From contig CABQMV010000009.1 in the NCBI GenBank assembly GCA_902465325.1, positions 1 through 27,638 on the forward strand: 27,638 nucleotides of DNA, written 5' to 3'. Made by a program: the position numbers and the translations under genes. Below the pieces are notes generated by a model. The model saw only the letters and a list, made by a program, of their open reading frames with translations. It did not search any database and was not told the origin of the DNA. Source of the DNA: an uncultured Oscillospiraceae bacterium (lineage in GTDB: Bacteria; Bacillota; Clostridia; UBA1212; SIG427). Shown here one piece after another: positions 15,558 through 23,752 of the stretch (within the stretch, counting starts at the first letter, position 1; each line of letters opens with the position of its first letter).

Positions 15558-16562
15558 TGAAATAGCTGCCTGGGCATTTAACTCCAAATCCGCATATCGG
15601 CCGCACTTTACCGCACCATAATAGGCAGCCGACCCAATCATGGCGCCATTGTCTGTACAGAGAGCCGGGCTTGGCCGATAAAAAGAGCACTGGGCCTGAA
15701 AAGCGCTTTTCTCCATTCTCTTTCGCAGGGCAGAATTCGACGCCACCCCTCCTGCTAACGCAATTTTTCCATAGCCCAGGGCTTTCGCGGCGCGAACAGT
15801 ATTTTCCGTCAAAATCTCTACCACTGCCTCCTGAAAAGAGGCGCATACATCCGGTACAGAAACCGTTTCTCCCTGCATCTTCGCTTTGTTTAAATAGTTT
15901 AAAACTGCCGTTTTCAATCCGCTGAAGCTGAAATCATAGCTATCCCGGAAACGAACGCGGGGAAAAGAAACTGCGCGAGGATTTCCTTCCAGAGAAAACT
16001 TGTCAATGACAGGTCCCCCCGGATACCCCAAGCCTAAGGCGCGCGCAATCTTATCATACGCTTCTCCGGCCGCATCATCTCTGGTACGTCCTAAAATACG
16101 GTAACACCCATAGTCCTTCACATCCACAATATGGCTGTGTCCGCCGGAGGCCACCAGACATACAAAGGGAGGCTCCAGATCCGGATACTGTAAATAATTG
16201 GCGCTGATGTGACCTTCAATATGATGAACCGGAACCAATGCCTTCTTGCAGGCCCAGGCCAACGCTTTTGCGGCAGAAAGTCCTACCAGCAGGGCTCCAA
16301 TCAGTCCTGGTCCGTACGTTACACCAATATAGTCAACCCGGTCCAGCGAAACGCCTGCTTCCTGAAGCGCGCTGTGAATGACCGGCAGGATAAATTCAAT
16401 ATGTTTTCTGGAGGCAATCTCCGGTACAACGCCTCCGTACTGCCGATGCAGATCCAGCGAGGTGGATATAACATTGGATAGGACCGTACGGCCGTTGGCG
16501 ATTACAGCGGCCGCTGTCTCATCACAGCTGGATTCAATTCCTAAGGTCAAAATATCTTTCAT
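15543..16562 (-). CDS. tsaD: tRNA N6-adenosine threonylcarbamoyltransferase
   Basis: This enzyme transfers the threonylcarbamoyl group to A37 of ANN-decoding tRNAs, together with TsaB and TsaE, to form t6A. The ASKHA-fold motifs GIESSCDETAAA and the metal-binding HxEGH (HHIEGHIS, H114 and H118) are present, as are GLGYPGGPVIDK and ALAGGVASNSALR. It has 339 residues, the usual length. It lies 9 nt after uppP and is last in the clpX-uppP-tsaD run. Its stop codon lies inside the end of the convergent glycosyltransferase gene. The ribosome binding site is weak. Confidence 0.98.
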   Translation of the reverse strand: MKDILTLGIESSCDETAAAVIANGRTVLSNVISTSLDLHRQYGGVVPEIASRKHIEFILPVIHSALQEAGVSLDRVDYIGVTYGPGLIGALLVGLSAAKALAWACKKALVPVHHIEGHISANYLQYPDLEPPFVCLVASGGHSHIVDVKDYGCYRILGRTRDDAAGEAYDKIARALGLGYPGGPVIDKFSLEGNPRAVSFPRVRFRDSYDFSFSGLKTAVLNYLNKAKMQGETVSVPDVCASFQEAVVEILTENTVRAAKALGYGKIALAGGVASNSALRKRMEKSAFQAQCSFYRPSPALCTDNGAMIGSAAYYGAVKCGRYADLELNAQAAISLEEL

Positions 16563-16571
16563 GCGCTCAAA

Positions 16572-17387
16572 TCATTTCATGCTAAATACAAGAAACGTAT
16601 CAAAAAAATTCTGGAAGAACAACTGATCCACCAATACAAATACGCCTGCTAAAGCCACGTAGACAGCAAAAATCTTCACACTGCGTCTTCTGAAAAAGTC
16701 CAGCACAAATCTCACTGCAAAATAACCTGACAGACCGGCGGCAACCATTCCCGCCAGAACGACTGTCCACTGAAAATCCCCCGGCATCTCTATAATATTT
16801 TTAACCCCCAGTACAGCCGAAGCCGCAATAATAGGAATAGACATCATAAAGGCAAAGGTAATGGCAGGGCCTTTCTTCAGGCCTGTCAGAAGCCCCGCAC
16901 TAAGAGTACTGCCAGAGCGGGATATGCCGGGAATAACAGCTACTGCCTGGGCTCCTCCTATCAGCAGAGCATCCTTGTAGGTAATGTCTTCTTTTTCCTT
17001 CGTCCTGCGGCCTACGCTCTCTGAAATCCACAAAACCGCCGCTGTCAGCAGAAAAGCAATCCCCAAAAAACCGCCGCTCTGAGAAATCTCATCGATCTGA
17101 TCACTGAATAGGACGCCGACAATCCCCGCCGGCACGGTAGCCACCACAAGAAGTCCTACATACTTCTGAAGGGGCTTTTTTAAAAGCGGGAAAATGTCCT
17201 TCCACAGTACGACAACAACAGCCACAAGAGTAGCAATATGTAACGCAATATCAAAGGTCAGGCCGAAGGTTTCCGCCTCCAGCCCGAACAGCTTCTTAAA
17301 TAAAATCAGGTGACCGGAACTGGAAACCGGAAGGAATTCAGTCAGTCCCTGTATAACTCCTAAAAAAATAGCTTTCAAAACTTCCAT
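16572..17387 (-). CDS. uppP: Undecaprenyl-diphosphatase
   Basis: This integral membrane phosphatase (BacA family) recycles undecaprenyl pyrophosphate to the monophosphate carrier used in wall synthesis and can confer bacitracin tolerance. The first signature, QGLTEFLPVSSSGHL (residues 13-27), and the second, PGISRSGST, are both intact. It has 271 residues with multiple hydrophobic segments. The start overlaps the clpX stop in TAATG (1-nt overlap), with AAGGAG 11 nt upstream inside clpX, so translation is coupled to clpX. Confidence 0.97.
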   Translation of the reverse strand: MEVLKAIFLGVIQGLTEFLPVSSSGHLILFKKLFGLEAETFGLTFDIALHIATLVAVVVVLWKDIFPLLKKPLQKYVGLLVVATVPAGIVGVLFSDQIDEISQSGGFLGIAFLLTAAVLWISESVGRRTKEKEDITYKDALLIGGAQAVAVIPGISRSGSTLSAGLLTGLKKGPAITFAFMMSIPIIAASAVLGVKNIIEMPGDFQWTVVLAGMVAAGLSGYFAVRFVLDFFRRRSVKIFAVYVALAGVFVLVDQLFFQNFFDTFLVFSMK

Positions 17388-18742
17388 TATGATACCGTCT
17401 CCTTGGGCACCTTAGGCTTGCGGGAAACCTTCTTAGGAGAGACCTCCTCCGCAATCAAAGCGTTTTCACTCTTCCCATAGATCACAGGCTTCGCGCCCCC
17501 TGTAATGGTCTCTGCTGTAATGACACAGCGCTGAGCCTCGCCTAAAGAAGGCACCTCAAACATAACATCTGTCATAGCCTGCTCAATGATGGCTCTGAGA
17601 CCTCTGGCCCCGGTTCGCCTTTCAATGGCAATATTTGTAATGGCCTCGATGGCACCGTCGTCAAACTCCAGCTCTACCCCGTCATAGGAGAGCAGCTTTT
17701 GATACTGCTTGATCAGCGCATTTTTAGGTTCCGTCAGAATTCTCTTCAGCGCCTCCTGATCCAAAGCATTCAGTGTAACAATAACCGGCACACGTCCTAT
17801 GAACTCTGGAATCAAGCCAAATTTCAGCAAATCCTGAGGCTCTACTTTTTCAATTAGGCCATCCTCGTCTTTGTCATTGCTGCTGTGAACAACGCCCGAG
17901 AAACCAATTACATTCTTGCCCATACGGCTCTCTATGACCTTGGGCAGGCCATCAAAAGCGCCTGAGCATATAAATAGTATATTACTGGTATCAATTTGTA
18001 TGAATTCCTGATGCGGATGCTTCCTGCCTCCCTGAGGCGGTACAGAGGCAACCGTACCCTCCAAAATTTTCAAAAGCGCCTGCTGAACGCCTTCTCCGCT
18101 TACATCCCTGGTAATAGACGGATTATCGCTCTTACGGGAAATCTTATCAATTTCGTCAATAAATATGATTCCCCGCTGAGCCCTGTCTATATCATAGTCC
18201 GCAGCCTGTATTAATCTCAGCAGTATATTTTCTACATCCTCACCTACATAGCCCGCTTCTGTCAACGATGTGGCATCGGCAATCGCAAACGGCACATTGA
18301 GAATTCTAGTCATGGTCTGAGCAAGATAAGTCTTGCCTACACCCGTAGGACCGATCATCAGGACATTGCTCTTGGAAAGCTCAACCTCATCTGCAGCCTT
18401 TTCCTTGCCGCCCTTTACAGACTTCTCATTTTTGGCCAGCTCATTAATTCGCTTGTAGTGATTGTACACCGCCACAGCCAAAGCCCGTTTCGCAGAATCC
18501 TGTCCTATCACATATTCATCCAACAGCCGTTTAATCTCCTTCGGCTTAATCAAATCCAGCTGCTCCAGCTCTGAAGCTTCCTCTTCAGAAAAGTCATCGG
18601 GATCATTGTTCAGAATATCCCAGCATAACTCAATACATTCATTACAAATATATACACCCGGTCCGGCTACCAGCCTCTTGATCTGCCCTTCCCGCTTGCC
18701 GCAGAAGGAACATCGGATTGTTCTCTCGTCCTGTTTAGCCAT
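17387..18742 (-). CDS. clpX: ATP-dependent Clp protease ATP-binding subunit ClpX
   Basis: This AAA+ unfoldase feeds substrates to ClpP. The N-terminal zinc-binding domain has C11, C14, C33 and C36. Walker A is GPTGVGKT (131-138), the pore loop GYVG is at 164-167, Walker B is IIFIDE (192-197), and the ClpP-docking IGF loop is seen in NVIGFSG. The 451 residues slightly exceed the usual 420-430, owing to a Lys/Glu-rich insert near 104-124 and a basic tail. The ATG at 18742 has AGAGGG upstream and matches the family N-terminus; the frame runs on to 18805 without support. It follows clpP by 87 nt. Confidence 0.98.
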   Translation of the reverse strand: MAKQDERTIRCSFCGKREGQIKRLVAGPGVYICNECIELCWDILNNDPDDFSEEEASELEQLDLIKPKEIKRLLDEYVIGQDSAKRALAVAVYNHYKRINELAKNEKSVKGGKEKAADEVELSKSNVLMIGPTGVGKTYLAQTMTRILNVPFAIADATSLTEAGYVGEDVENILLRLIQAADYDIDRAQRGIIFIDEIDKISRKSDNPSITRDVSGEGVQQALLKILEGTVASVPPQGGRKHPHQEFIQIDTSNILFICSGAFDGLPKVIESRMGKNVIGFSGVVHSSNDKDEDGLIEKVEPQDLLKFGLIPEFIGRVPVIVTLNALDQEALKRILTEPKNALIKQYQKLLSYDGVELEFDDGAIEAITNIAIERRTGARGLRAIIEQAMTDVMFEVPSLGEAQRCVITAETITGGAKPVIYGKSENALIAEEVSPKKVSRKPKVPKETVS

Positions 18743-18829
18743 ACAGCCCTCTTTCCTCGGCGATATAAGACATGAATGCGGCCGCAAGTCGCCGGCCTGC
18801 GGCATCTGTCTCAGTTATTGAGCGCAAAC

Positions 18830-19414
18830 TCAGCCTCTGTGCGTCATCACCTTATCAATCAGCCCGTACTCCATAGCCTGCTGCGCACTCATAAAGTTGT
18901 CGCGATCTGTATCCTGAACAATTTTCTCCAGGGGCTGACCCGTTCTTTCGCTGAGGATCTGATTCAATTTATCCTTGGTCCGTAAAATATGCTCTGTATG
19001 AATTTTAATATCAGATGCCTGGCCCTGAGCGCCTCCCAAAGGCTGGTGTATCATAATTTCACTGTTGGGCAGAGCAAAGCGCTTTCCTTTGGCGCCCGCG
19101 GCCAACAAAAACGCACCCATACTGGCTGCCATTCCAATGCAGATCGTAGACACATCGCATTTGACAAAATTCATGGTGTCGTAAATTGCAAAGCCTGACG
19201 TCACCGATCCTCCCGGGCTGTTGATATACAGCTGAATATCCTTATCCGGATTCTCCGATTCCAGATACAGCAGCTGCGCCACTACCAGGCTGGCAGTGGC
19301 ATCGTTTACCTCGTCACTGAGTACAACAATTCTATCATTTAATAATCTGGAAAAAATATCATAAGACCTTTCTCCCCTGCTGGTCTGTTCTACAACATAT
19401 GGTACTAACGGCAT
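18830..19414 (-). CDS. clpP: ATP-dependent Clp protease proteolytic subunit ClpP
   Basis: This serine protease forms the tetradecameric barrel of ClpXP. The catalytic triad is S98 (GMAASMG), H123 (MIHQPLGG) and D172 (DRDNFMS). It has 194 residues, the standard length, with GGAGAG upstream of the ATG. It is preceded by tig and followed by clpX, the usual Clostridia order. A promoter of its own is possible at 19449-19477. No CtsR-type direct repeat is evident. Confidence 0.98.
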   Translation of the reverse strand: MPLVPYVVEQTSRGERSYDIFSRLLNDRIVVLSDEVNDATASLVVAQLLYLESENPDKDIQLYINSPGGSVTSGFAIYDTMNFVKCDVSTICIGMAASMGAFLLAAGAKGKRFALPNSEIMIHQPLGGAQGQASDIKIHTEHILRTKDKLNQILSERTGQPLEKIVQDTDRDNFMSAQQAMEYGLIDKVMTHRG

Positions 19415-19448
19415 ATAAACTCTCTCCTTTCAAATTATATATTAAAAT

Positions 19449-19477
19449 ATATTAGGCCGCACTCTTTTAAGCATCAA
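19449..19477 (-). promoter_or_regulatory. Candidate clpP promoter
   Basis: On the minus strand TTGATG (19472-19477), a 17-nt spacer and TAATAT (19449-19454) lie 35-63 nt upstream of clpP. The -35 sits in the loop of the tig/clpP hairpin. Confidence 0.45.
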
Positions 19478-19497
19478 TTCACAGAAAAAAGTGCGGC
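19456..19497 (-). terminator. Hairpin between tig and clpP
   Basis: Perfect arms GCCGCACT (19456-19463) and AGTGCGGC (19490-19497), extended by T/A-runs, form a strong stem 25 nt after the tig stop. On the minus strand it is followed by an AT-rich but not pure T stretch (CTAATATATTTT). It may be a partial terminator that reduces read-through from tig into clpP. Confidence 0.55.
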
Positions 19498-19521
19498 GAC
19501 TAAACAAAAATGGTACTTGAC

Positions 19522-21000
19522 TCACTCCGCAGAAGCAGCAGTATCTTTTTCTCCCTCTGCCGCCGCTTTTTTGGCAGCAGATTTAGCAGTTGTCTTCTTG
19601 GCCGCAGGCTTTTTGACTGCCTTTGCCTCTTCTCCGGAAGCAGTCTCCTGGGCAACTTCCTCCTGGTCCTTCTTTACTGCTGCTTTCTTGGGGGCAGTCT
19701 TTTTTTCAGCCGCCGGAGCCTTTCCCTTTTTCGCCTTTTCTACTAGCAGCTCAACTGCCTTGCGGACCTTAATGTTTTGGATCTGGTATTTGATGCTGTC
19801 TCCCAGACGTTCCTTCACTTCCTCAACGGACATCTTGTACTGATCCGCCATTTTCTTCAGCTCTTCCTCCAGCTCCGCATCTGAAACCTCAACTGCCGCA
19901 TCCTCAGCAATAGCCTCCATAACCAGCATCTGTTTCACATCAGCAGCTGCGTGCTTTGCCAAATCTTCCTTCATAGACTCCAGCGTCATACCCATATACT
20001 GAAGATACTGTTCTAATTCTATGCCGCTATGGGATAAACTGTGCCTGTATTCTTCAAGCTGAGATTCCACCCTGTTGTCAATCATGCACTGAGGAACCTC
20101 TACTTCTGCGTTGGCAGTGGCTTTCTCAACGGCCTCTGTTTCCATAGCAGTCTTGGCATTCTTGGCCTTAGACTCAGCCAGCTTGTCTGCAATGCTCTTC
20201 TTATACTCCTCCAGGGTATCAAACTCACTGACATCAGAGGCAAAATCATCGTCAATTGCGGGAAGTTCCTTTTCCTTAATATCATGGACCTTTACTTTAA
20301 AAGTAACAGCCTTTCCCTTCAGGTTCTCTGCATGGTAATCCTCCGGAAACGTCACATTTACATCCAGCTCGTCTCCCGTCTTGGCTCCCACCAGCTGATC
20401 CTCAAAGCCCGGAATAAAGGACCCGGAACCCAATTCCAAAGGATGTCCCTCTCCCTTTCCGCCATCGAATTCCTCACCGTCTAAGTAGCCAGTAAAATCT
20501 ATGTTCACCGTATCGCCCAGCTTTGCCGCCCGGTCTGTCACCTCTACCATTCTGGAATTGGAATTGGCCACTCTGTCCAGCTCAGCCTGAATATCCTCTT
20601 CCGTAACCTCCGAACTTACCTCTGTAACCTCAAGCCCCAGGTACTCTCCCAGCTTTACCTCCGGCTTCAAAGTCACCTCTGCTGTAAACACCAGCTTCCC
20701 CGCCTCCAGGGTTTTGATATCGTATTTCGGCTGACTTACCGGCTCAATTCCCAGCTCCTCTACTGCAGCTTCATATTCTCCGGGTAAAATAAAGTTCACA
20801 GCATCCTCATACAGCACCTCCGGACCGTATACTCTCTCTACAATCTTTCTTGGTACCTTTCCGGGCCGAAAGCCATTTACTCTATAATGTTTAAGGTTTC
20901 TGCGGTAAGATTTTTCAAGACCTTCCTCGAACTTCTCCGGAGAAACCTCCACCTCCAGCTTTACAACAGTTTTTTCCAAATTCTCCATCTTTACCTGCAT
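19522..21000 (-). CDS. tig: Trigger factor with Lys/Ala-rich C-terminal extension
   Basis: This ribosome-associated chaperone and peptidyl-prolyl isomerase binds nascent chains at the exit tunnel. The ribosome-binding signature GFRPGKVP is at residues 43-50, the FKBP-type domain at about 160-247 (VNIDFTGYLDGEEFDGG, FIPGFEDQLVG), and the helical arms follow. It has 492 residues, about 60-70 more than typical. The excess is a low-complexity tail from about 422 onward, made of K, A, P, T and E with repeated KKAA/KKTA-like units. The start has AGGAGG 8 nt upstream. It is separated from clpP by a hairpin. Confidence 0.97.
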   Translation of the reverse strand: MQVKMENLEKTVVKLEVEVSPEKFEEGLEKSYRRNLKHYRVNGFRPGKVPRKIVERVYGPEVLYEDAVNFILPGEYEAAVEELGIEPVSQPKYDIKTLEAGKLVFTAEVTLKPEVKLGEYLGLEVTEVSSEVTEEDIQAELDRVANSNSRMVEVTDRAAKLGDTVNIDFTGYLDGEEFDGGKGEGHPLELGSGSFIPGFEDQLVGAKTGDELDVNVTFPEDYHAENLKGKAVTFKVKVHDIKEKELPAIDDDFASDVSEFDTLEEYKKSIADKLAESKAKNAKTAMETEAVEKATANAEVEVPQCMIDNRVESQLEEYRHSLSHSGIELEQYLQYMGMTLESMKEDLAKHAAADVKQMLVMEAIAEDAAVEVSDAELEEELKKMADQYKMSVEEVKERLGDSIKYQIQNIKVRKAVELLVEKAKKGKAPAAEKKTAPKKAAVKKDQEEVAQETASGEEAKAVKKPAAKKTTAKSAAKKAAAEGEKDTAASAE

Positions 21001-21043
21001 ACCTAAATCCTCCTAAAATGTATCTTGCCAAATGCAATGTGAT

Positions 21044-21072
21044 ATTATATCATGATTTTTCCAGAAATGCAA
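21044..21072 (-). promoter_or_regulatory. Candidate tig promoter
   Basis: On the minus strand a perfect TATAAT (21044-21049) is preceded after 17 nt by TTGCAT (21067-21072). It lies between the metG terminator and tig. Confidence 0.6.
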
Positions 21073-21120
21073 AAGGACAAAAAGAGGAGGCAGTCCGTCA
21101 GAAAATTCAGGACAGCCTCC
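21070..21120 (-). terminator. Rho-independent terminator after metG
   Basis: On the minus strand GGAGGCTGTCC and GGACTGCCTCC (21086-21120) form an 11-bp stem with one T-T mismatch, followed by CTTTTTGTCCTTTTG. It is 22 nt after the metG stop. Confidence 0.8.
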
Positions 21121-21141
21121 GGCAGTCGACCTCTTGTATCC

Positions 21142-23085
21142 TTATGAAATCGCGGTTCCCGCAGGAATCTCCCCATCTACAGTTACCAGAGACAGCCGCT
21201 TTCCTTTAGCCGCCGCCAGTATCATGCCCTGAGATTCAATTCCTCGCAGCATGGCCGGTTTCAGATTGCTGACTAGAATTACTTTCTTCCCCAGCATCTG
21301 CTCCGGTGAATAATGCTTCGCGATTCCGGAAACCACCTGACGGATCCCGGCTTCTCCAAGAGAAAGGGTAAGCTGCAGCAGCTTATCTGCACCTTCCACC
21401 GGCTGGCAGGCAAGCACCTGAGCCACTTTCATTTCCACTTTGGAAAATTCCTCTATTGTAATCAGACCGGTCTGTTCACTGTCCTGCTCCTGCGAACCAC
21501 TGGCATCCGCATTCTTTGACAGCCTCTCCAGCTCCTCATTTACATCAATTCTGGGGAAGAGAGACTCTCCTTTTACCACTTTGGTACCAGTCTGATACCC
21601 GCCCCAATAATAAGCACTCTCCCACTGGGTAATGGGGCTGCCCGGTTCAATACCAAGCTGAGCATATATTTTAGCCGGCGTTCTGGGCATAAAGGGCTCA
21701 ATCAAAACCGCTATGTGGCGGATCCCCTCCAGCAGAGTATACAAAACCGCTGCCAGCCGGGGCCGTTTGTCCTCTTCCTTCGCAAGAATCCAGGGCGCCG
21801 TCTCATCTATATATTTATTCAAACGGGACACACACTTCCAGATTTCCGCCAACGCATTGGAGAACAGCAGCTGATCCATATAATTCTCGACGGTCCCCGC
21901 CAGCTGCCCAAACAGTTCCTGGATTTCTGTATCAAGCGGCTCCTCCCGCCTCTCAGCCGGCACTGCGCCCCCAAAATATTTCAGCGCCATGGCCACGCTT
22001 CGGGATACCAGATTTCCCAGATCGTTGGCCAGGTCCGAATTGATGCGGTTAATAAGCGCCTCATTGGTAAACAGCCCATCCGAGCCGAAGGGAACCTCTC
22101 TCAGCAGGAAGTACCGGATGGCATCAGAGCCATACCGATTTACCAGTACCACAGGATCCACTACATTTCCCTTGGATTTAGACATCTTGCCGCCGTCAAT
22201 CAGCAGCCATCCGTGACCAAATACCTGCTTGGGGAGCGGCAAATTCAGCGCCATCAGGATGGCGGGCCATATAATCGTATGGAACCTTACAATCTCCTTC
22301 CCCACCAAATGTACATCCGCAGGCCAGTATCTTCTGCAGGCGCTGTCATCCGTCCCCCCGTAGCCAAGGGCCGTGATATAGTTGGTAAGGGCATCCACCC
22401 ATACATACACCACATGTTTATCATCAAATGTCACGGGAATTCCCCAGTCAAAGGTAGTACGGGATACACACAAATCCTCCAGCCCCGGCTTTAAAAAGTT
22501 ATTAATCATCTCATTTTTTCGGGAAACCGGCTGAATAAAATCTGGATTGTTTTCAATATATTCTATGATTCGGTCCTGGTACTTGGAAAGCCGGAAGAAA
22601 TAGCTCTCCTCCTTCATCATCTCTACTTCTCGTCCACAGTCAGGACACTTCCCGTCCACCAGCTGGGTTTCAGTCCAGAAGGACTCACAGGGAGTGCAGT
22701 AGTGTCCTTCGTACTGACTCTTATAAATGTCTCCCTGATCGTACAGCTGCTTAAATATTTTCTGCACTGCGGCCACGTGAGCTTCATTGGTAGTCCGGAT
22801 AAACCGGTCGTTGGTAATATCCATCAGGCGCCAGAGCTCCTGAATGCCGGACACAATATGATCTACATACTGCTTGGGCGTAATCCCCTGAGCCTCTGCT
22901 TTACGCTGTATTTTCTGTCCGTGCTCATCTGTCCCCGTCAGAAACATTACATCGTATCCCCGAAGTCTTTTATATCTGGCCTCTGTATCCGCTGCTACAG
23001 TGGTATAGGAATGCCCAATGTGCAGATTGTCGCTGGGATAATAAATAGGCGTAGTAATATAATATTTTTTCTTCTCTGTTCCCAT
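21142..23085 (-). CDS. metG: Methionyl-tRNA synthetase
   Basis: This class I synthetase charges tRNA-Met. HIGH is at residues 22-25 and KMSKS at 300-304; a zinc knuckle is formed by C130, C133, C147 and C150. A C-terminal tRNA-binding (EMAP-II/Arc1-like) domain covers about 545-647. The 647 residues are typical of the Firmicutes form with an appended domain. The start has GGGG 9 nt upstream and lies 17 nt after the lipoprotein gene, so both are probably on one transcript. No T-box leader is visible. A strong terminator follows. Confidence 0.98.
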   Translation of the reverse strand: MGTEKKKYYITTPIYYPSDNLHIGHSYTTVAADTEARYKRLRGYDVMFLTGTDEHGQKIQRKAEAQGITPKQYVDHIVSGIQELWRLMDITNDRFIRTTNEAHVAAVQKIFKQLYDQGDIYKSQYEGHYCTPCESFWTETQLVDGKCPDCGREVEMMKEESYFFRLSKYQDRIIEYIENNPDFIQPVSRKNEMINNFLKPGLEDLCVSRTTFDWGIPVTFDDKHVVYVWVDALTNYITALGYGGTDDSACRRYWPADVHLVGKEIVRFHTIIWPAILMALNLPLPKQVFGHGWLLIDGGKMSKSKGNVVDPVVLVNRYGSDAIRYFLLREVPFGSDGLFTNEALINRINSDLANDLGNLVSRSVAMALKYFGGAVPAERREEPLDTEIQELFGQLAGTVENYMDQLLFSNALAEIWKCVSRLNKYIDETAPWILAKEEDKRPRLAAVLYTLLEGIRHIAVLIEPFMPRTPAKIYAQLGIEPGSPITQWESAYYWGGYQTGTKVVKGESLFPRIDVNEELERLSKNADASGSQEQDSEQTGLITIEEFSKVEMKVAQVLACQPVEGADKLLQLTLSLGEAGIRQVVSGIAKHYSPEQMLGKKVILVSNLKPAMLRGIESQGMILAAAKGKRLSLVTVDGEIPAGTAIS

Positions 23086-23102
23086 ATTGTTGTCCCCGTA
23101 TT

Positions 23103-23684
23103 TTATGCTTTCTTAATTTCATTGCCGTTACCCAGTGCATCGGAAACCTCGTCGTCATTAACCGCACCGGTAACATTAATCAGCTTTATAAGTGTATCAT
23201 TCTCTGATTCCAGCTTGTCCTTCACCGTAAAAGTAATGGCCATAACAAACTGACCGTCCCCTGTCACAGGATTCTCAACGGCATCATCCAGACAGGTAAA
23301 AATGCGCTGACCGTCTACCTCTGTGCGGCTGTATATCTCCCAGGTATCAGCAGGGCCCTTCTCCAGCACAGAATCGGTATAGGTAAGAAGATCTGTGTTA
23401 TATTCCACAACAAAATCGATGCCCAGCAGACCCTCGCTGACCTTGCAGTCAGTAAGAGATACCCGGTATGTTACCGTCTCCCCAGCAGCCAGAGAAGTCG
23501 GCCCATCGGCAGTCAAAGTCAAGTCGTCTCCCGATTCCATAGAAGGCTGCGCCGTAGGCTCCGAGTAGGTAGCGGACGGCTCCTTTTTATCCTGGCTGTC
23601 GCAGGCAGCAAAAGCCATAACCAGTGTAAAAAGCATGGCGGCTGCCAACAGTATCATATAGGGCTTTCTTAACTTTTCCTTCAT
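23103..23684 (-). CDS. Lipoprotein with cohesin-like domain
   Basis: This 193-residue secreted lipoprotein has a basic N-terminus, a hydrophobic segment and a lipobox-like FAAC with the lipidated cysteine at 28. A Ser/Thr/Pro/Glu linker follows (about 29-55). From about 55 to 175 there is a beta-rich domain with the pattern of cohesin-type modules (GETVTYRVSLTDC, GLLGIDFVVEYNTDLL, GQFVMAITFTVKD). Cohesins bind dockerins in cellulosomes, but similar domains occur widely without that role; no dockerin is seen here. The AGGAG site is 9 nt before the ATG. It has its own strong promoter overlapping the sigK stop and precedes metG by 17 nt. The function is unknown. Confidence 0.8.
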   Translation of the reverse strand: MKEKLRKPYMILLAAAMLFTLVMAFAACDSQDKKEPSATYSEPTAQPSMESGDDLTLTADGPTSLAAGETVTYRVSLTDCKVSEGLLGIDFVVEYNTDLLTYTDSVLEKGPADTWEIYSRTEVDGQRIFTCLDDAVENPVTGDGQFVMAITFTVKDKLESENDTLIKLINVTGAVNDDEVSDALGNGNEIKKA

Positions 23685-23694
23685 ATTCGATTTC

Positions 23695-23743
23695 TCCTAA
23701 CCTCTTGGGATATATTTCATTCTATTGTAACCCAAAGTTAGGA
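23695..23743 (-). promoter_or_regulatory. Inverted repeat across the lipoprotein promoter
   Basis: Two nested inverted arms, TCCTAAC/GTTAGGA (23695-23701 and 23737-23743) and TTGGG/CCCAA (23705-23709 and 23731-23735), flank the -10 and the start site. One half lies in the promoter spacer and the other overlaps the AGGAG ribosome binding site. A repressor-binding or looping site is more likely than an RNA hairpin, because the upstream half should not be transcribed from this promoter. Confidence 0.5.
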
Positions 23744-23752
23744 AAGTGTCAA
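23724..23752 (-). promoter_or_regulatory. Promoter of the lipoprotein-metG unit
   Basis: On the minus strand a perfect TTGACA (23747-23752), a 17-nt spacer and TACAAT (23724-23729) are present. The -35 overlaps the TGA stop of sigK. Confidence 0.8.

Noticed and set aside
23086..23102. T-box leader for metG
   Set aside because: Only 17 nt separate metG from the lipoprotein gene, and no T-box sequence or specifier stem is visible upstream.
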